A stretch of 43,161 nt of DNA from DATAJX01 sp964601735 (GCA_964601735.1 CAZROO010000009.1:1-43161), one strand, 5' to 3'; shown: positions 1 through 7,893, numbered from the stretch's first letter. Notes: a model not told the origin generated them from the sequence alone. Made by a program: numbers and translations.

Positions 1-2
1 TC

Positions 3-1121
3 ACCCAACCCACGCACGCGGTAGTGACGCTGAACGCCGATGGCACCTTTACCTATACCCCCACCGACCACCACCTGGGTGCGGACACCTTCACCTACAC
101 CATCACCGATGCCGAAGGTGAGCGCGCCACCAGCACCGTGACCGTGAACGTGACCGACAACGCGCCGGTGGCCGTAGCCGACAGCTACACCACCAACCAG
201 GACACGGCCATCACCTTTGACACCAAGGTTAACGACCATGACCCGGACGGTGACCCGTTCAGCATTACCGGCCACACCAATGCGAGCCACGGCACCGTGA
301 CGGAAAATGCGAATGGCACGTTTACCTACGTTCCGGCGGCTGGCTTCCACGGCACCGACAGCTTCACCTACACCATCAGCGATGACTGCGGGTTGAGTTC
401 GACCACCACGGTGAGCATCAACGTGAGCGAGACGGTGACCCCGCCTCCCCCGCCGCCGCCTCCCCCGGTGTGCCCGCTGACCATTGACCTGGGCGGCGAC
501 GGCATCACGATGCTCCACGACGGCAAGAGCCAGTTTGACCTGACCGGCGACAACGCCACCACGCACACCGCGTGGGTGGGCCCGAACGAAGGTATTCTGG
601 TGCACGACGTGGGCGCCGACGGCAACGTGACCCTGGACAACGTGTTCGGCCCCCACACCAATGACGGCTTTACCGAACTGGCCCAACTGGAAGACACCAA
701 CCACGACGGCGTGGTAGATGCCAACGACGCGGGCTGGAACACCCTGAAGGTCTGGACCGACACCAACGGTGACGGCATCAGCGAAGCCGGTGAACTGCAT
801 AGCCTGAGCGACCTGGGCATTACCGGCATCAGCGTGAGCGATGTGCATGCCACCAACCAGGACTTCGGCGACGCCTACATCACCAGCAGCAGCACGGTGA
901 CCTATGCCGACGGCCACACCACCGACATGAGCGACGTGTTCTACCAGCTCAACACCAAGGTAGACACCAGCACGGTGCTGGGCCAGCAATCGGAAATCGT
1001 GGCCGGCAACAGCGACGTTGTAACCGCCCCGGTACAGGCCCCGGCTGCCGACACCCATGTGGCGGTCAGCAGCGGCACCGAATTGCTGAACCACATTGAG
1101 CAACCGGTTCACCCGGTCTAA
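3..1121 (+). CDS. C-terminal part of a large Ig/cadherin-like repeat surface protein with EF-hand-type tail (5' partial)
   Basis: The reading frame is open to the left edge, so this is the C-terminal ~372 residues of a longer protein. Two tandem Ig/cadherin-like modules come first, each ending in the TFTYTxxD pattern typical of VCBS, Big_9 and cadherin-like repeats of bacterial adhesins. A run of nine prolines (about 440–470) links them to a tail typical of secreted calcium-binding proteins. The tail starts LTIDLGGDGI and carries two DxNxDG loops (DTNHDGVVD and DTNGDGISE) that look like calcium sites. The protein is very rich in Thr, Asp and Gly and poor in Cys, as expected outside the cell. 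A strong hairpin follows the stop codon. The adhesin or matrix role is inferred from the domain type; no secretion gene is visible here. Confidence 0.8.
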   Translation, partial: TQPTHAVVTLNADGTFTYTPTDHHLGADTFTYTITDAEGERATSTVTVNVTDNAPVAVADSYTTNQDTAITFDTKVNDHDPDGDPFSITGHTNASHGTVTENANGTFTYVPAAGFHGTDSFTYTISDDCGLSSTTTVSINVSETVTPPPPPPPPPVCPLTIDLGGDGITMLHDGKSQFDLTGDNATTHTAWVGPNEGILVHDVGADGNVTLDNVFGPHTNDGFTELAQLEDTNHDGVVDANDAGWNTLKVWTDTNGDGISEAGELHSLSDLGITGISVSDVHATNQDFGDAYITSSSTVTYADGHTTDMSDVFYQLNTKVDTSTVLGQQSEIVAGNSDVVTAPVQAPAADTHVAVSSGTELLNHIEQPVHPV

Positions 1122-1140
1122 AACCTGGTCCACCCCATAC

Positions 1141-1166
1141 AAAACGGCTCCCTAGGGAGCCGTTTT
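1141..1166. terminator. Bidirectional intrinsic terminator
   Basis: A perfect hairpin with 12-bp arms (AAAACGGCTCCC, loop TA) lies between the convergent surface-protein gene and rsmA. The A and T runs at its two ends let it act in both directions. Confidence 0.9.
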
Positions 1167-1168
1167 GA

Positions 1169-1948
1169 TTAGAGCGCGTTGGCCAGCTTGCAGAGTTGTT
1201 CGGTGGAGAGCGTTTCGGGCCGGGCGGCGGGGTCGATACCCAGTTGGGCAATGGCGGACTCGTCCAGCACGCCGCGCAAGGACGCCCGGAGCATTTTGCG
1301 CTTTTGGCCGAAGGCCAGGCGCAGAAGCCTGTCGAGCTTGGCCATATCGACGTTATAGCGCGGCGCGGGCAGCGGGGTGATATCGACGATACTGCTCATG
1401 ACCTTGGGCGGCGGGTTGAAGGCGCCGGGCGGGATATCGAACAGGCTGACGCAGTCGGCCAGCAGATGGGAAAGCACGCCCAGGCGGCCCCAGTTTTTGT
1501 TGCCTGGTTTGGCGCAGATGCGTTGAACGACCTCCTTTTGCAGCATGAAAAGCATGCGGCGGACAGGCACACCCGCATTGGCGGCGTGGAGCAGGTCGGC
1601 GACGATTTCGGTACCGACGTTATAGGGGAGATTGCCCACGACGATGGCCCCTTCTCCGGCCAGTGCTTTCCAGTCGGCTTTGAGCGCGTCGGCGTTATGG
1701 ATGGCGGTCTGGGAGTGGGATTGGGTGAGTTCGGTCAGCGTTTCGATGCAGCGGCGGTCTTTTTCCAGCAGCACAAGCTTGTTGGGCAGCGGCAGCAGTG
1801 GTGTGGTAAGCGCGCCGGTGCCCGGGCCGATTTCGATGACGGTGTGTGACGGTTTGACGGCCCCGGTGATGACGCTGGCGATGCGGCCGATAACCCGGCC
1901 ATCGCGCAAGAAATGCTGGCCGAGCTTTTTATTGGCGCTGACGTTCAA
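1169..1948 (-). CDS. rsmA: 16S rRNA (adenine1518-N6/adenine1519-N6)-dimethyltransferase RsmA (KsgA)
   Basis: RsmA dimethylates two adjacent adenines in the 3'-terminal helix of 16S rRNA, using S-adenosylmethionine, late in 30S assembly. The N-terminal LGQHFL, the SAM-binding VIEIGPGTGALT and the catalytic NLPYNVG are all present, and the length is close to the family norm. I placed the start at a TTG (1948) just after the surA stop, because AAGG lies 11 bases upstream. A GTG at 2011 would give 280 residues but overlap surA by 50 bp. The gene directly follows surA on the same strand and is probably cotranscribed; the pdxA gene often found between them is absent. Function is certain, the start is not. 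Confidence 0.95.
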   Translation of the reverse strand: MNVSANKKLGQHFLRDGRVIGRIASVITGAVKPSHTVIEIGPGTGALTTPLLPLPNKLVLLEKDRRCIETLTELTQSHSQTAIHNADALKADWKALAGEGAIVVGNLPYNVGTEIVADLLHAANAGVPVRRMLFMLQKEVVQRICAKPGNKNWGRLGVLSHLLADCVSLFDIPPGAFNPPPKVMSSIVDITPLPAPRYNVDMAKLDRLLRLAFGQKRKMLRASLRGVLDESAIAQLGIDPAARPETLSTEQLCKLANAL

Positions 1949-1961
1949 CTTGGTTAGAGCC

Positions 1962-2921
1962 TTAATTGGCGTTCTTGCGGATATCGACGAACGACTTTTG
2001 GCGGATTTCACGCATCAGCCTGCGGCTTTCCAGCTCCAGCCGGTTGGCGGTGAGGTGCTCGCGCACGCGGGCGCGGTATTCGGCCATGTTGTCTTCGTTC
2101 GCTTCGAGCGGCTTGGTGGCGCGCACGTTATCGAGCCGGATGATATGCCAGCCCAGCGGGGTGCGGATGATGCCCGAATACTGGCCGGGCTGGAGTTTAT
2201 CCAGCGCGTCTTCGAGTTGCGGGTTGAGCTCGCCGCTGGCAAACCAGCCCATGTGGCCACCGTTGCCGCTGCTTTTATCGTCGCTGTACTGCTTGGCGAG
2301 GTCTTCGAACTTGGCGCCGCCTTTCAGCTTTTCGAGAAGCTGCTCGATTTTCTGATGCTGGGAAGCTTCGTCGGATTTGTCGGTGACGCTCAGGAGAATT
2401 TGCGAGATGTCGCGTTCGGTGACGTGGCGGCCCTTGAGCATTTCGCCGATGAGCTGGTCGACTTCGTACTGGCTGACGGTGACGGTGGGCCGCACCACCT
2501 GGGCGATGACCTTTTGCCAGCGGATTTCGGCTTCCATCTTGCGCTTGAGGGCGCCTTCGAGGCCGCCCGCGCCGAGTTTGGCGAGGTCGATCTGCTTGCC
2601 GATTTCGGCCTTGTATTTTTCGAGGTCGCCGGGCGTGACGGTGATGCCGTTGGCGGTGGCGAACTGGTGTTGAAGTTCTTCGTCAATCAGAATCATCAAG
2701 CTTTTGTTTTCAATAAACCTTTTATCGGCAGCGGAAAGCTGGTCGGCGCCGCCAACCTGGCGCTCGGTGAGGGCCACCCGCTGGCCCAGCTCGCGGCCCG
2801 AAATGACCGTGGTGCTGACCACCGCGACGATGGAATCGTTGAAGCTGGTGGCCACCGCGTGGACGGGCATGGCCATAAGCATTTGAACAAACAGGGGAAT
2901 AACGAACATGAGGGCGCGCAT
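1962..2921 (-). CDS. surA: SurA-type periplasmic peptidyl-prolyl isomerase and chaperone
   Basis: This is a periplasmic chaperone that helps outer-membrane proteins fold. The ATG at 2921 is preferred over the upstream frame start at 2957 because it gives a clean signal peptide, MRALMFVIPLFVQ followed by a cut after ...VHA. A SurA N-terminal domain comes first (from SFNDSIVAVV), then one parvulin (PpiC) domain near residues 165–275 with its typical GGHMGWF and PLGWHIIRL segments. The protein is about 319 residues and has a single parvulin domain, unlike the two of E. coli SurA but as usual in alphaproteobacteria. It is upstream of rsmA with a 13-bp gap to the chosen rsmA start. Confidence 0.9.
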   Translation of the reverse strand: MRALMFVIPLFVQMLMAMPVHAVATSFNDSIVAVVSTTVISGRELGQRVALTERQVGGADQLSAADKRFIENKSLMILIDEELQHQFATANGITVTPGDLEKYKAEIGKQIDLAKLGAGGLEGALKRKMEAEIRWQKVIAQVVRPTVTVSQYEVDQLIGEMLKGRHVTERDISQILLSVTDKSDEASQHQKIEQLLEKLKGGAKFEDLAKQYSDDKSSGNGGHMGWFASGELNPQLEDALDKLQPGQYSGIIRTPLGWHIIRLDNVRATKPLEANEDNMAEYRARVREHLTANRLELESRRLMREIRQKSFVDIRKNAN

Positions 2922-3070
2922 GAGGGTTAACCTGCCACGTTTTTGCGAATACACCAAGGGGCTTTTAAGAGTGTGCGGAAGTGGCGCACAACTGTCGCAG
3001 CGGTGTCGGTTTGGCGTGCAGGGGTGTCGGTTTTAGGGTGGTTTTGATGCGCGGATGGCGCCCTGACGGC

Positions 3071-3394
3071 TTATTTTAAATCTTTTTTGGTATTTTCAAT
3101 AAAGTCTTGCATCTGTAAGGCCATATGATTGTGCTTTTTTGCCTTCCGCATTACCCCGAAAAAATTTCTCAAGGACACCATTTCACGATCACTGCATTGG
3201 CAGACCTCACAAGGTCCACCCCAAGTACGTCTACTACAGGTACATTTGAGGGCTACGTCGCGAAGCGCTATTTTCAACTTTTTCTGAGTATCACGGATAA
3301 TCTTAGAATCGCTGATTGTGTTATCAAGCGATTTCACTGCACTGACGCTTTCGAAGAAGAGCCGTAATATATTGCGTTCTAATTCGTTGTTCAT
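3071..3394 (-). CDS. Small AT-rich cysteine-cluster protein of unknown function
   Basis: The 107-residue product is not recognised. Its centre holds KCTC, then GGPCEVCQC, giving CxC–x8–CxxCxC, a pattern that could bind zinc. The C-terminus is Lys-rich and charged. The gene starts only 16 bp beyond the 3' end of tRNA-Leu on the same strand. Its base composition is clearly more AT-rich than its neighbours, which suggests horizontal acquisition. No strong ribosome-binding site precedes the ATG. It may be a remnant of an element that integrated at the tRNA, but no integrase is visible. The opposite strand is also partly open; this strand is preferred for its ATG start and Cys pattern. Confidence 0.5.
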   Translation of the reverse strand: MNNELERNILRLFFESVSAVKSLDNTISDSKIIRDTQKKLKIALRDVALKCTCSRRTWGGPCEVCQCSDREMVSLRNFFGVMRKAKKHNHMALQMQDFIENTKKDLK

Positions 3395-3410
3395 TCAGTT
3401 CTCTTGGAAA

Positions 3411-3495
3411 TGGTGCGCTCGGAGAGACTCGAACTCACACCCTGTTACGGACTGCCACCTCAAGGCAGCGCGTCTACCAATTCCGCCACGAGCGC
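3411..3495 (-). tRNA. tRNA-Leu (anticodon GAG)
   Basis: The minus strand folds as an 85-nt class-II tRNA with an encoded CCA end at 3411–3413. The acceptor stem is GCGCTCG with CGAGCGC, the anticodon stem is CTGCC/GGCAG, and the loop TTGAGGT places GAG as the anticodon. There is a long variable arm and a T-arm with GTTCGAGTC. It reads CTC and CTT leucine codons. Confidence 0.95.
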
Positions 3496-3555
3496 ACGGT
3501 GGCGTGTTTAGCTTGTTTGAGGGTTGGTTGCAACCCCTCCTCCATGCTTCGTTCA

Positions 3556-3585
3556 GGCAAGACCCCGGCCTTCGCCGGGGACGTT
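3556..3585 (+). repeat. Dispersed palindromic repeat, CCCCGGCCTTCGCCGGGG type
   Basis: This short hairpin unit recurs at 28008–28029 and, degraded, at 22033–22063. In each case it is preceded by the tract CAAGAC or AACAAGAC. It lies between tRNA-Leu and lipB. Confidence 0.7.
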
Positions 3586-3626
3586 CTCTCTTGCGGCGTG
3601 GCGGCTATGTATGAAGATGGCTAGAT

Positions 3627-3680
3627 TTGAGCGCTTCGCGCGTACTTATCGTGGATACCGACCTTCGTCGGCATGACAGT
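3627..3680 (+). repeat. Dispersed repeat family A, copy 1
   Basis: The unit runs TTGAGCGCTTCGCGC, then a TTATCGTGGATACC tract, then the hairpin CCGACCTTCGTCGG and ATGACAG. Three further copies in the same orientation are at 22094–22147, 28928–29008 and 29718–29768. This copy ends about 45 bp before the lipB start. Confidence 0.8.
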
Positions 3681-3724
3681 GGTGTTATAGCGGCCTGTTC
3701 CGGAGTTTGTGTTATAGCTCTTTT

Positions 3725-4351
3725 ATGCAATTTGAGGTTTGGCCGGGGTTGGTGGGTTATGAGGATGGCGTTGCCCGTATGGAGCTGGCGCTGGCGGAGG
3801 TTCTGGCCGGTGGGCCGGAGCGGATCATCTTTTGCGAACATGCAGCGGTGTTCACGACGGGTTCGAGCGCCGAGGCTTCGGAGGTTTTGAGTGCCGGGGA
3901 GATTCCGGTGGTGTCGAGCGGGCGCGGCGGCAGGACGACGTATCACGGGCCGGGGCAGCGGGTGGTTTATCCGGTTGTGCGTTTGGGGGACAGGGATGTC
4001 CGGGCTTATATACGGCGATTGCAGGAGTGGGTTTGCGCGATGCTGGATGAGTTGGGGGTTGAAGGTAAGATTACCGATGATGTTGGTGTTTGGGTTGATA
4101 TGGATTCCCGCCTGCGCGGGAATGGGGCGGAGAATTTAGCCAAGATTGCGGCGATTGGAGTGCGGGTGCGGCGGTGGGTGGCTTATCATGGCGTGGCGAT
4201 CAATGTTGAGCCGGATATGTCGGCTTTTGGGCGCATCAGGCCCTGCGGGTTGGACAAGCCGGTGACGAGTTTGGCGGCTCTTGGTGTGGAGGCGAATATG
4301 GCGATGGTGGATGGGCTGTTGCGGAAGCATGCGGGGTTGCTGACCCCCTGA
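3725..4351 (+). CDS. lipB: Octanoyl-[acyl-carrier-protein]–protein N-octanoyltransferase LipB
   Basis: LipB moves octanoyl groups from acyl carrier protein to lipoyl domains of 2-oxoacid dehydrogenases and the glycine cleavage system, the first step of lipoate synthesis. RGGRTTYHGPGQ (about 67–78), the catalytic lysine of KIAAIGVRVRRW (K140) and the catalytic cysteine of CGLDKPVTSL (C174) are all present. I chose the ATG at 3725 over a TTG at 3707 because the family begins close to this point. An oddity is MDSRLRGNGAEN at residues 126–137, just before the catalytic lysine. It is the translation of a dispersed palindrome (4104–4123) and has no counterpart in the family that I can recall. It lies in a surface loop and keeps the frame, so the enzyme is probably active. 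Confidence 0.93.
   Translation: MQFEVWPGLVGYEDGVARMELALAEVLAGGPERIIFCEHAAVFTTGSSAEASEVLSAGEIPVVSSGRGGRTTYHGPGQRVVYPVVRLGDRDVRAYIRRLQEWVCAMLDELGVEGKITDDVGVWVDMDSRLRGNGAENLAKIAAIGVRVRRWVAYHGVAINVEPDMSAFGRIRPCGLDKPVTSLAALGVEANMAMVDGLLRKHAGLLTP
4100..4135 (+). repeat. Palindromic repeat inserted in frame within lipB
   Basis: The core ATTCCCGC–CTGC–GCGGGAAT (4104–4123) is a perfect 8-bp-arm hairpin of the type usually found dispersed between genes. Here it encodes DSRLRGNG inside LipB without breaking the frame. Confidence 0.75.
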
Positions 4352-4357
4352 GAAACA

Positions 4358-4383
4358 ACAAAGCCCGCTTACGCGGGCTTTGT
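4358..4383. terminator. Bidirectional intrinsic terminator after lipB
   Basis: Hairpin with 11-bp arms ACAAAGCCCGC and its complement, loop TTAC, between convergent lipB and the small exported-protein gene. Confidence 0.9.
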
Positions 4384-4399
4384 CTTTTGACAGCGCCGA

Positions 4400-4690
4400 T
4401 TACTCGGAACCATCGAACTCCATGGAATAAACCTTGGAGCCTATCGTTACGTTCATCACGCAACTATAATGCGGCCAGGCCGCAAAGTTCAAATCCTTGC
4501 ATTCCTGCGCAGACCTGACGAGAACCGGCTGAGCCAGTTCGCCATTCGCGATTTTATCGCGCATGGCCATCGCCTCCTCCACCGTCAGCCCGTCCTTTTT
4601 AGGGGCGGACATGGTAGCGAAATCGTCAGCCTGAGCGGCTGAGGCGATTACGGAGGCGAGAAGCGTAACGAAGAAAAAGGTTTTCGGCAT
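4400..4690 (-). CDS. Small exported protein of unknown function, RpoH-like promoter
   Basis: The 96-residue product begins with a clear signal peptide, MPKTFFFVTLLASVIASAAQA, with cleavage likely before DDFA. The mature part is about 75 residues with two cysteines (ECKDL and YSCVM) that could form a disulfide in the periplasm. I do not recognise the family. AGGG lies 9–10 bases before the ATG. A near-consensus heat-shock promoter lies at 4757–4784, so a role in envelope stress is a reasonable guess. The gene converges on lipB across a shared terminator. Confidence 0.75.
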   Translation of the reverse strand: MPKTFFFVTLLASVIASAAQADDFATMSAPKKDGLTVEEAMAMRDKIANGELAQPVLVRSAQECKDLNFAAWPHYSCVMNVTIGSKVYSMEFDGSE

Positions 4691-4756
4691 TGCCGTTTTC
4701 CCTATTGCGCCCTGCGGAATGCGAGGGCTTCAGATGATACAAGTGTTACAATTTAC

Positions 4757-4784
4757 ATATAGGGTGAATCTGCCGGTTTTCAAG
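4757..4784 (-). promoter_or_regulatory. RpoH (sigma-32)-like promoter of the exported-protein gene at 4400–4690
   Basis: On the minus strand the sequence reads CTTGAAA, a 13-bp spacer, then CCCTATAT. The E. coli sigma-32 consensus is CTTGAAA–N13 to N17–CCCCATNT, so only one base of the -10 element differs. The predicted transcript start leaves a leader of about 60 bases. Confidence 0.65.
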
Positions 4785-4862
4785 CCACAGGGGGTATGGA
4801 ATTCATGGCTTATTTTGGCGGATTTTATGGTTTTAAGCGCCCTCTACCCCCATATTTAAAGC

Positions 4863-5831
4863 ATGACGAATCTCATCAACCAGGCCGGTAAGGCCCTGAC
4901 CCCGGAACTTGAGGCCCTGGCCGCGCAGTTCGGCCTTAATAAAGTTGAAGCGCGGTTTCTGGGGCCGCTGCTGAAGTACATCGCGCGGCCGGGCATCAAG
5001 GAAGTCATCATCAACAAGCCCGGACAGGTCGGGTATGAATTCCCCGACGGGCACTGGGAATGGGTGGAGGCGCCCGAACTAACCCTGGAACAGCTGGAAG
5101 ACGGCGCGCGGATGCTGGCGAACCTGAGCGGCGAGGTGTTCACCCCCACTCACCCGATTATGAGCTGCAAGATGCCCGGTGGGCACCGTGTGCAGATTGT
5201 GGCCGGACACCACACCACCCAGCAGTTCACCATGAGCGTGCGGATTGCCAAGCGGAAAGATTATACGCTGGATGACTTTGTGCTGCCGCCGGGCACCAAG
5301 GAGCAGATTGTCGATGCGATTGTGAACAAGAAGACGATTCTGATTAGCGGCGGGACCAGCACCGGTAAGACCAGCTTCATGAACGCGGCGCTGAAGTTCA
5401 TCCCCAAAGAAGAACGGTTGATTACAATGGAGGACGTGCCGGAGCTTGAAGTGCCGCACACCAACCATGCGGCATTGATTTTCGGCGGCGCCAACCGCGA
5501 CCCGAGCGGCAAGGAAATCCGCGAAATCCTCAACGCCTGTTTGCGGATGCGGCCCGACCGCATTCTGCTGGGGGAAATCCGCAAGGAAAATGCTTTTGCG
5601 TTCTGCTCGGCCATCAATACCGGCCACGAGGGCAGTATGGCAACCATCCACGCCAACAACCCGGACAGCGCGCTGGACGCGGTGATTAACCGCGTGATGC
5701 TGAACGGTGAAGTGGCCGAAAGCGCGTTGACCGTGCTGAAGCGCCAGCTTGAGGACGATATTTACGGTATTATTCAGCTCACGCGCCAGGGTTCGGGCGT
5801 GGCGGGCTACTTTAAGCAGCTAAAGGCTTGA
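4863..5831 (+). CDS. VirB11-family type IV secretion ATPase (solitary)
   Basis: VirB11 proteins are hexameric ATPases on the cytoplasmic face of type IV secretion systems. The 322 residues hold an N-terminal domain (about 30–130, with IKEVIINKPGQV), Walker A GGTSTGKT (163–170), Walker B ILLGE (234–238) and the His-box segment GHEGSMATIHANN (254–266). All nucleotide-binding residues look intact. No other virB gene is in the window, so the ATPase either serves a system encoded elsewhere or has another motor role. No Shine-Dalgarno precedes the ATG; CCCCATATTTAAAGC abuts it, so a leaderless transcript is possible. The product is closer to VirB11 than to CpaF or PilT in length and motifs. Confidence 0.9.
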   Translation: MTNLINQAGKALTPELEALAAQFGLNKVEARFLGPLLKYIARPGIKEVIINKPGQVGYEFPDGHWEWVEAPELTLEQLEDGARMLANLSGEVFTPTHPIMSCKMPGGHRVQIVAGHHTTQQFTMSVRIAKRKDYTLDDFVLPPGTKEQIVDAIVNKKTILISGGTSTGKTSFMNAALKFIPKEERLITMEDVPELEVPHTNHAALIFGGANRDPSGKEIREILNACLRMRPDRILLGEIRKENAFAFCSAINTGHEGSMATIHANNPDSALDAVINRVMLNGEVAESALTVLKRQLEDDIYGIIQLTRQGSGVAGYFKQLKA

Positions 5832-5854
5832 TTCCCGGCTTTTTTGCCCCATTT
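5827..5854 (+). promoter_or_regulatory. RpoH-like promoter of the small membrane-protein gene at 5892
   Basis: CTTGATT, a 13-bp spacer and CCCCATTT fit the heat-shock sigma consensus. The -35 element overlaps the stop codon of the VirB11-type gene. The same architecture occurs at 4757–4784, 25983–26010 and 26550–26577. Confidence 0.65.
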
Positions 5855-5891
5855 TAAGGGTAGTTTCACTCCTTTCTCATGGAGCATCTCG

Positions 5892-6134
5892 ATGACACCT
5901 TCCAACGATAATGGGGAGTCGCCTGGTGACTATGAATTCCACAGGCCACTGAACCAGGAGTCCTTGCCGCCCATCGGCTACCGCAGAGCAGTGCGCAACC
6001 CCTACAAAATGAGCGGCGGGCAATTACTGCTGCTCGGTATTATTTTGGTGGGCCTGCTCACCATCGCTTTCGGGTATCCGGATTTACGGCCTTTCATCGG
6101 CTTGCCCGCCTGCCCCGGCGGTACCGGCTGTTAA
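5892..6134 (+). CDS. Small single-pass membrane protein of unknown function
   Basis: The ATG at 5892 is chosen because GGAG lies 7 bases upstream; an in-frame start at 5844 would overlap the promoter region. The 80-residue product has a polar N-terminal half, one hydrophobic segment (about residues 43–58, LLLLGIILVGLLTIAF) and a short tail ending CPGGTGC with two cysteines. I recognise no family. It follows the VirB11-type gene by 60 bp but has its own heat-shock-type promoter and its own terminator, so it is probably an independent unit. Confidence 0.7.
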   Translation: MTPSNDNGESPGDYEFHRPLNQESLPPIGYRRAVRNPYKMSGGQLLLLGIILVGLLTIAFGYPDLRPFIGLPACPGGTGC

Positions 6135-6142
6135 CGTAAGTT

Positions 6143-6171
6143 GCCCCGGTTTTGCCGGGGCTTCTTTTTTA
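6143..6171 (+). terminator. Intrinsic terminator of the small membrane-protein gene
   Basis: GC-rich hairpin GCCCCGG/CCGGGGC with loop TTTTG, followed by TTCTTTTTT. It also lies at the 3' end of convergent pyrG. Confidence 0.9.
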
Positions 6172-6186
6172 TTTGGCATGCTGCGC

Positions 6187-7893
6187 TTATGACGTGCGCC
6201 GATGGCGCAACGCCGCGCCGACGAAGCCTGCGAAGATGGGATGCGGTTGCAGTGGACCGCTTTGGAATTCCGGGTGGAACTGGCCCGCGATAAAGAACGG
6301 GTGGTTCTTCAATTCCACGATTTCGGCGAGGTCGGGGTCGGTTGGACTTACACCGCTGAAAATGAGACCGACCTTTTCGAGTGGCTTCCGGTATTCGGGG
6401 TTAAACTCGTAACGGTGGCGGTGGCGCTCGGTGATGTTCTCGGCCTTGTAGAGCTTGTGGGCCAGCGTGCCCTTGGCAAGTTTGCAGGGGTAGCTACCGA
6501 GGCGCATGGTGCCGCCGAGGTCGGAGCCTGCGCTGCGTTTGAATTTGCCCGCGTCCCACTCGATCATCATGCTGATGAGGGGGTGTTTGAGGTTTTTGCC
6601 CAGTTCCCTGGAGAATTCGGTGCTGCCCGCGCCGGTGAAACCGGCTTTGTGGCGGGCGTATTCGACGATGGCCATTTGCATGCCGAGGCAGATGCCGAAG
6701 TAAGGCAAGTTGTTTTCGCGGGCGTACTGGATGGCGCGAATCATGCCCTCGGTGCCGCGATGGCCGAAGCCGCCGGGCACGAGAATACCCCCTGCCCCGC
6801 TGAAGCGTTTGGCGACTTCCTTGTCGGTCATTTTTTCCAGCGATTCGCTGTCGACGAAGTCGATCTCGACCTTGGCGTCGTGAGCGAAGCCGCCGTGCAG
6901 GAGGGCTTCGTTGACCGAGAGATATGAATCGCCGAGCTGGACGTATTTGCCGACCATAGCGATTTTCACTTTACGCGGCGGTTGCATCACCAGACCCGCG
7001 ACGTGTTTCCAGCGCTTGAGGTCCGGCTTGGTGGACTTGATGCCGAAGTGGTCGAGCACGGCGGCGTCGAGGCCATTCTCATGCAAAGTTAAGGGCACAC
7101 TGTAAATGGTTGGGGAATCGGGGCAACTGACCACATGGCTTTCCGGCAGGCCCGCGAACATGGCGATTTTTTTAAGTTCGTTTTGCGGCACGGGAATGTC
7201 GGCACGGACAACGACGACATTGGCCTTGATGCCCATTTCAAGCAAATCGCGCACTGCGTTTTGGGTGGGCTTGGTTTTGATTTCACCCACGCAGGCCAGC
7301 ACCGGCGCGTAGGTAAGGTGCATGTAGAGACAGTTCTTTTCGCCGACCTCGAGGCCGAACTCGCGGATGGCTTCGATGAAGGCGCGGCCTTCGATATCGC
7401 CGACCGTGCCACCGATTTCAACCAAGGCGAAGTCGGCGGCACCATTGAGAAGTTTGATGAACTCCTTGACCTCTCCGGTGACGTGCGGGACGACCTGGAC
7501 GGTTTTGCCGAGGTAATCGCCACGGCGTTCCTTGCTGAGGATGCGCCAGTAGATTTGGCCGCTGGTGGTGTTGGAGTATTGCCCGGTGGGGACGTTGGTA
7601 AAGCGCTCGTAGTGGCCGAGGTCGAGGTCGGTTTCGCAGCCGTCGGCGGTGACATAGACCTCGCCGTGCTGGAACGGCGACATGGTGCCGGGATCTACAT
7701 TAAGATAGGGGTCGAGCTTTTGCTGGATGACGCTGAAGCCACGGGCCTGGAGCACGGCGGCGAGCGCGCTTGCGGTGAGCCCTTTGCCCAGCGAGGACAT
7801 CACCCCGCCGGTGACGAAGATGAATTTGGTGGTGGGGAGTTTTTTGAGGCCGGGTTTGGCTGGCTTGGCGACAGGGGCGGCGTAGTCACGCAT
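6187..7893 (-). CDS. pyrG: CTP synthase (glutamine-hydrolysing)
   Basis: PyrG aminates UTP to CTP, taking ammonia from glutamine. The N-terminal synthase domain begins KFIFVTGGVMSSLGKG. The C-terminal class-I glutamine amidotransferase domain has the nucleophile cysteine in PYFGICLGMQ and the HPE of GQFHPEFQS. At 568 residues it is about 20 longer than usual because of the N-terminal tail MRDYAAPVAKPAKPGLKKLP; no closer ATG exists in frame. The start overlaps the secG stop by one base (TAATG), which implies translational coupling. secG–pyrG is a known alphaproteobacterial arrangement. Confidence 0.97.
   Translation of the reverse strand: MRDYAAPVAKPAKPGLKKLPTTKFIFVTGGVMSSLGKGLTASALAAVLQARGFSVIQQKLDPYLNVDPGTMSPFQHGEVYVTADGCETDLDLGHYERFTNVPTGQYSNTTSGQIYWRILSKERRGDYLGKTVQVVPHVTGEVKEFIKLLNGAADFALVEIGGTVGDIEGRAFIEAIREFGLEVGEKNCLYMHLTYAPVLACVGEIKTKPTQNAVRDLLEMGIKANVVVVRADIPVPQNELKKIAMFAGLPESHVVSCPDSPTIYSVPLTLHENGLDAAVLDHFGIKSTKPDLKRWKHVAGLVMQPPRKVKIAMVGKYVQLGDSYLSVNEALLHGGFAHDAKVEIDFVDSESLEKMTDKEVAKRFSGAGGILVPGGFGHRGTEGMIRAIQYARENNLPYFGICLGMQMAIVEYARHKAGFTGAGSTEFSRELGKNLKHPLISMMIEWDAGKFKRSAGSDLGGTMRLGSYPCKLAKGTLAHKLYKAENITERHRHRYEFNPEYRKPLEKVGLIFSGVSPTDPDLAEIVELKNHPFFIAGQFHPEFQSGPLQPHPIFAGFVGAALRHRRTS

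Noticed and set aside
1196..1849. Long open frame opposite rsmA
   Set aside because: It mirrors rsmA, whose motifs are certain. Similar long antisense frames occur opposite pyrG, dnaE, proS, ftsH, valS and other genes and reflect high GC.
3125..3367. 80-codon plus-strand frame
   Set aside because: It lies opposite the Cys-cluster gene, has no ribosome-binding site and shows no domain features.
4828..4855. RpoH-like promoter for the VirB11-type gene
   Set aside because: CCCCATAT is present at 4848–4855, but no acceptable -35 box lies 11–17 bp upstream.
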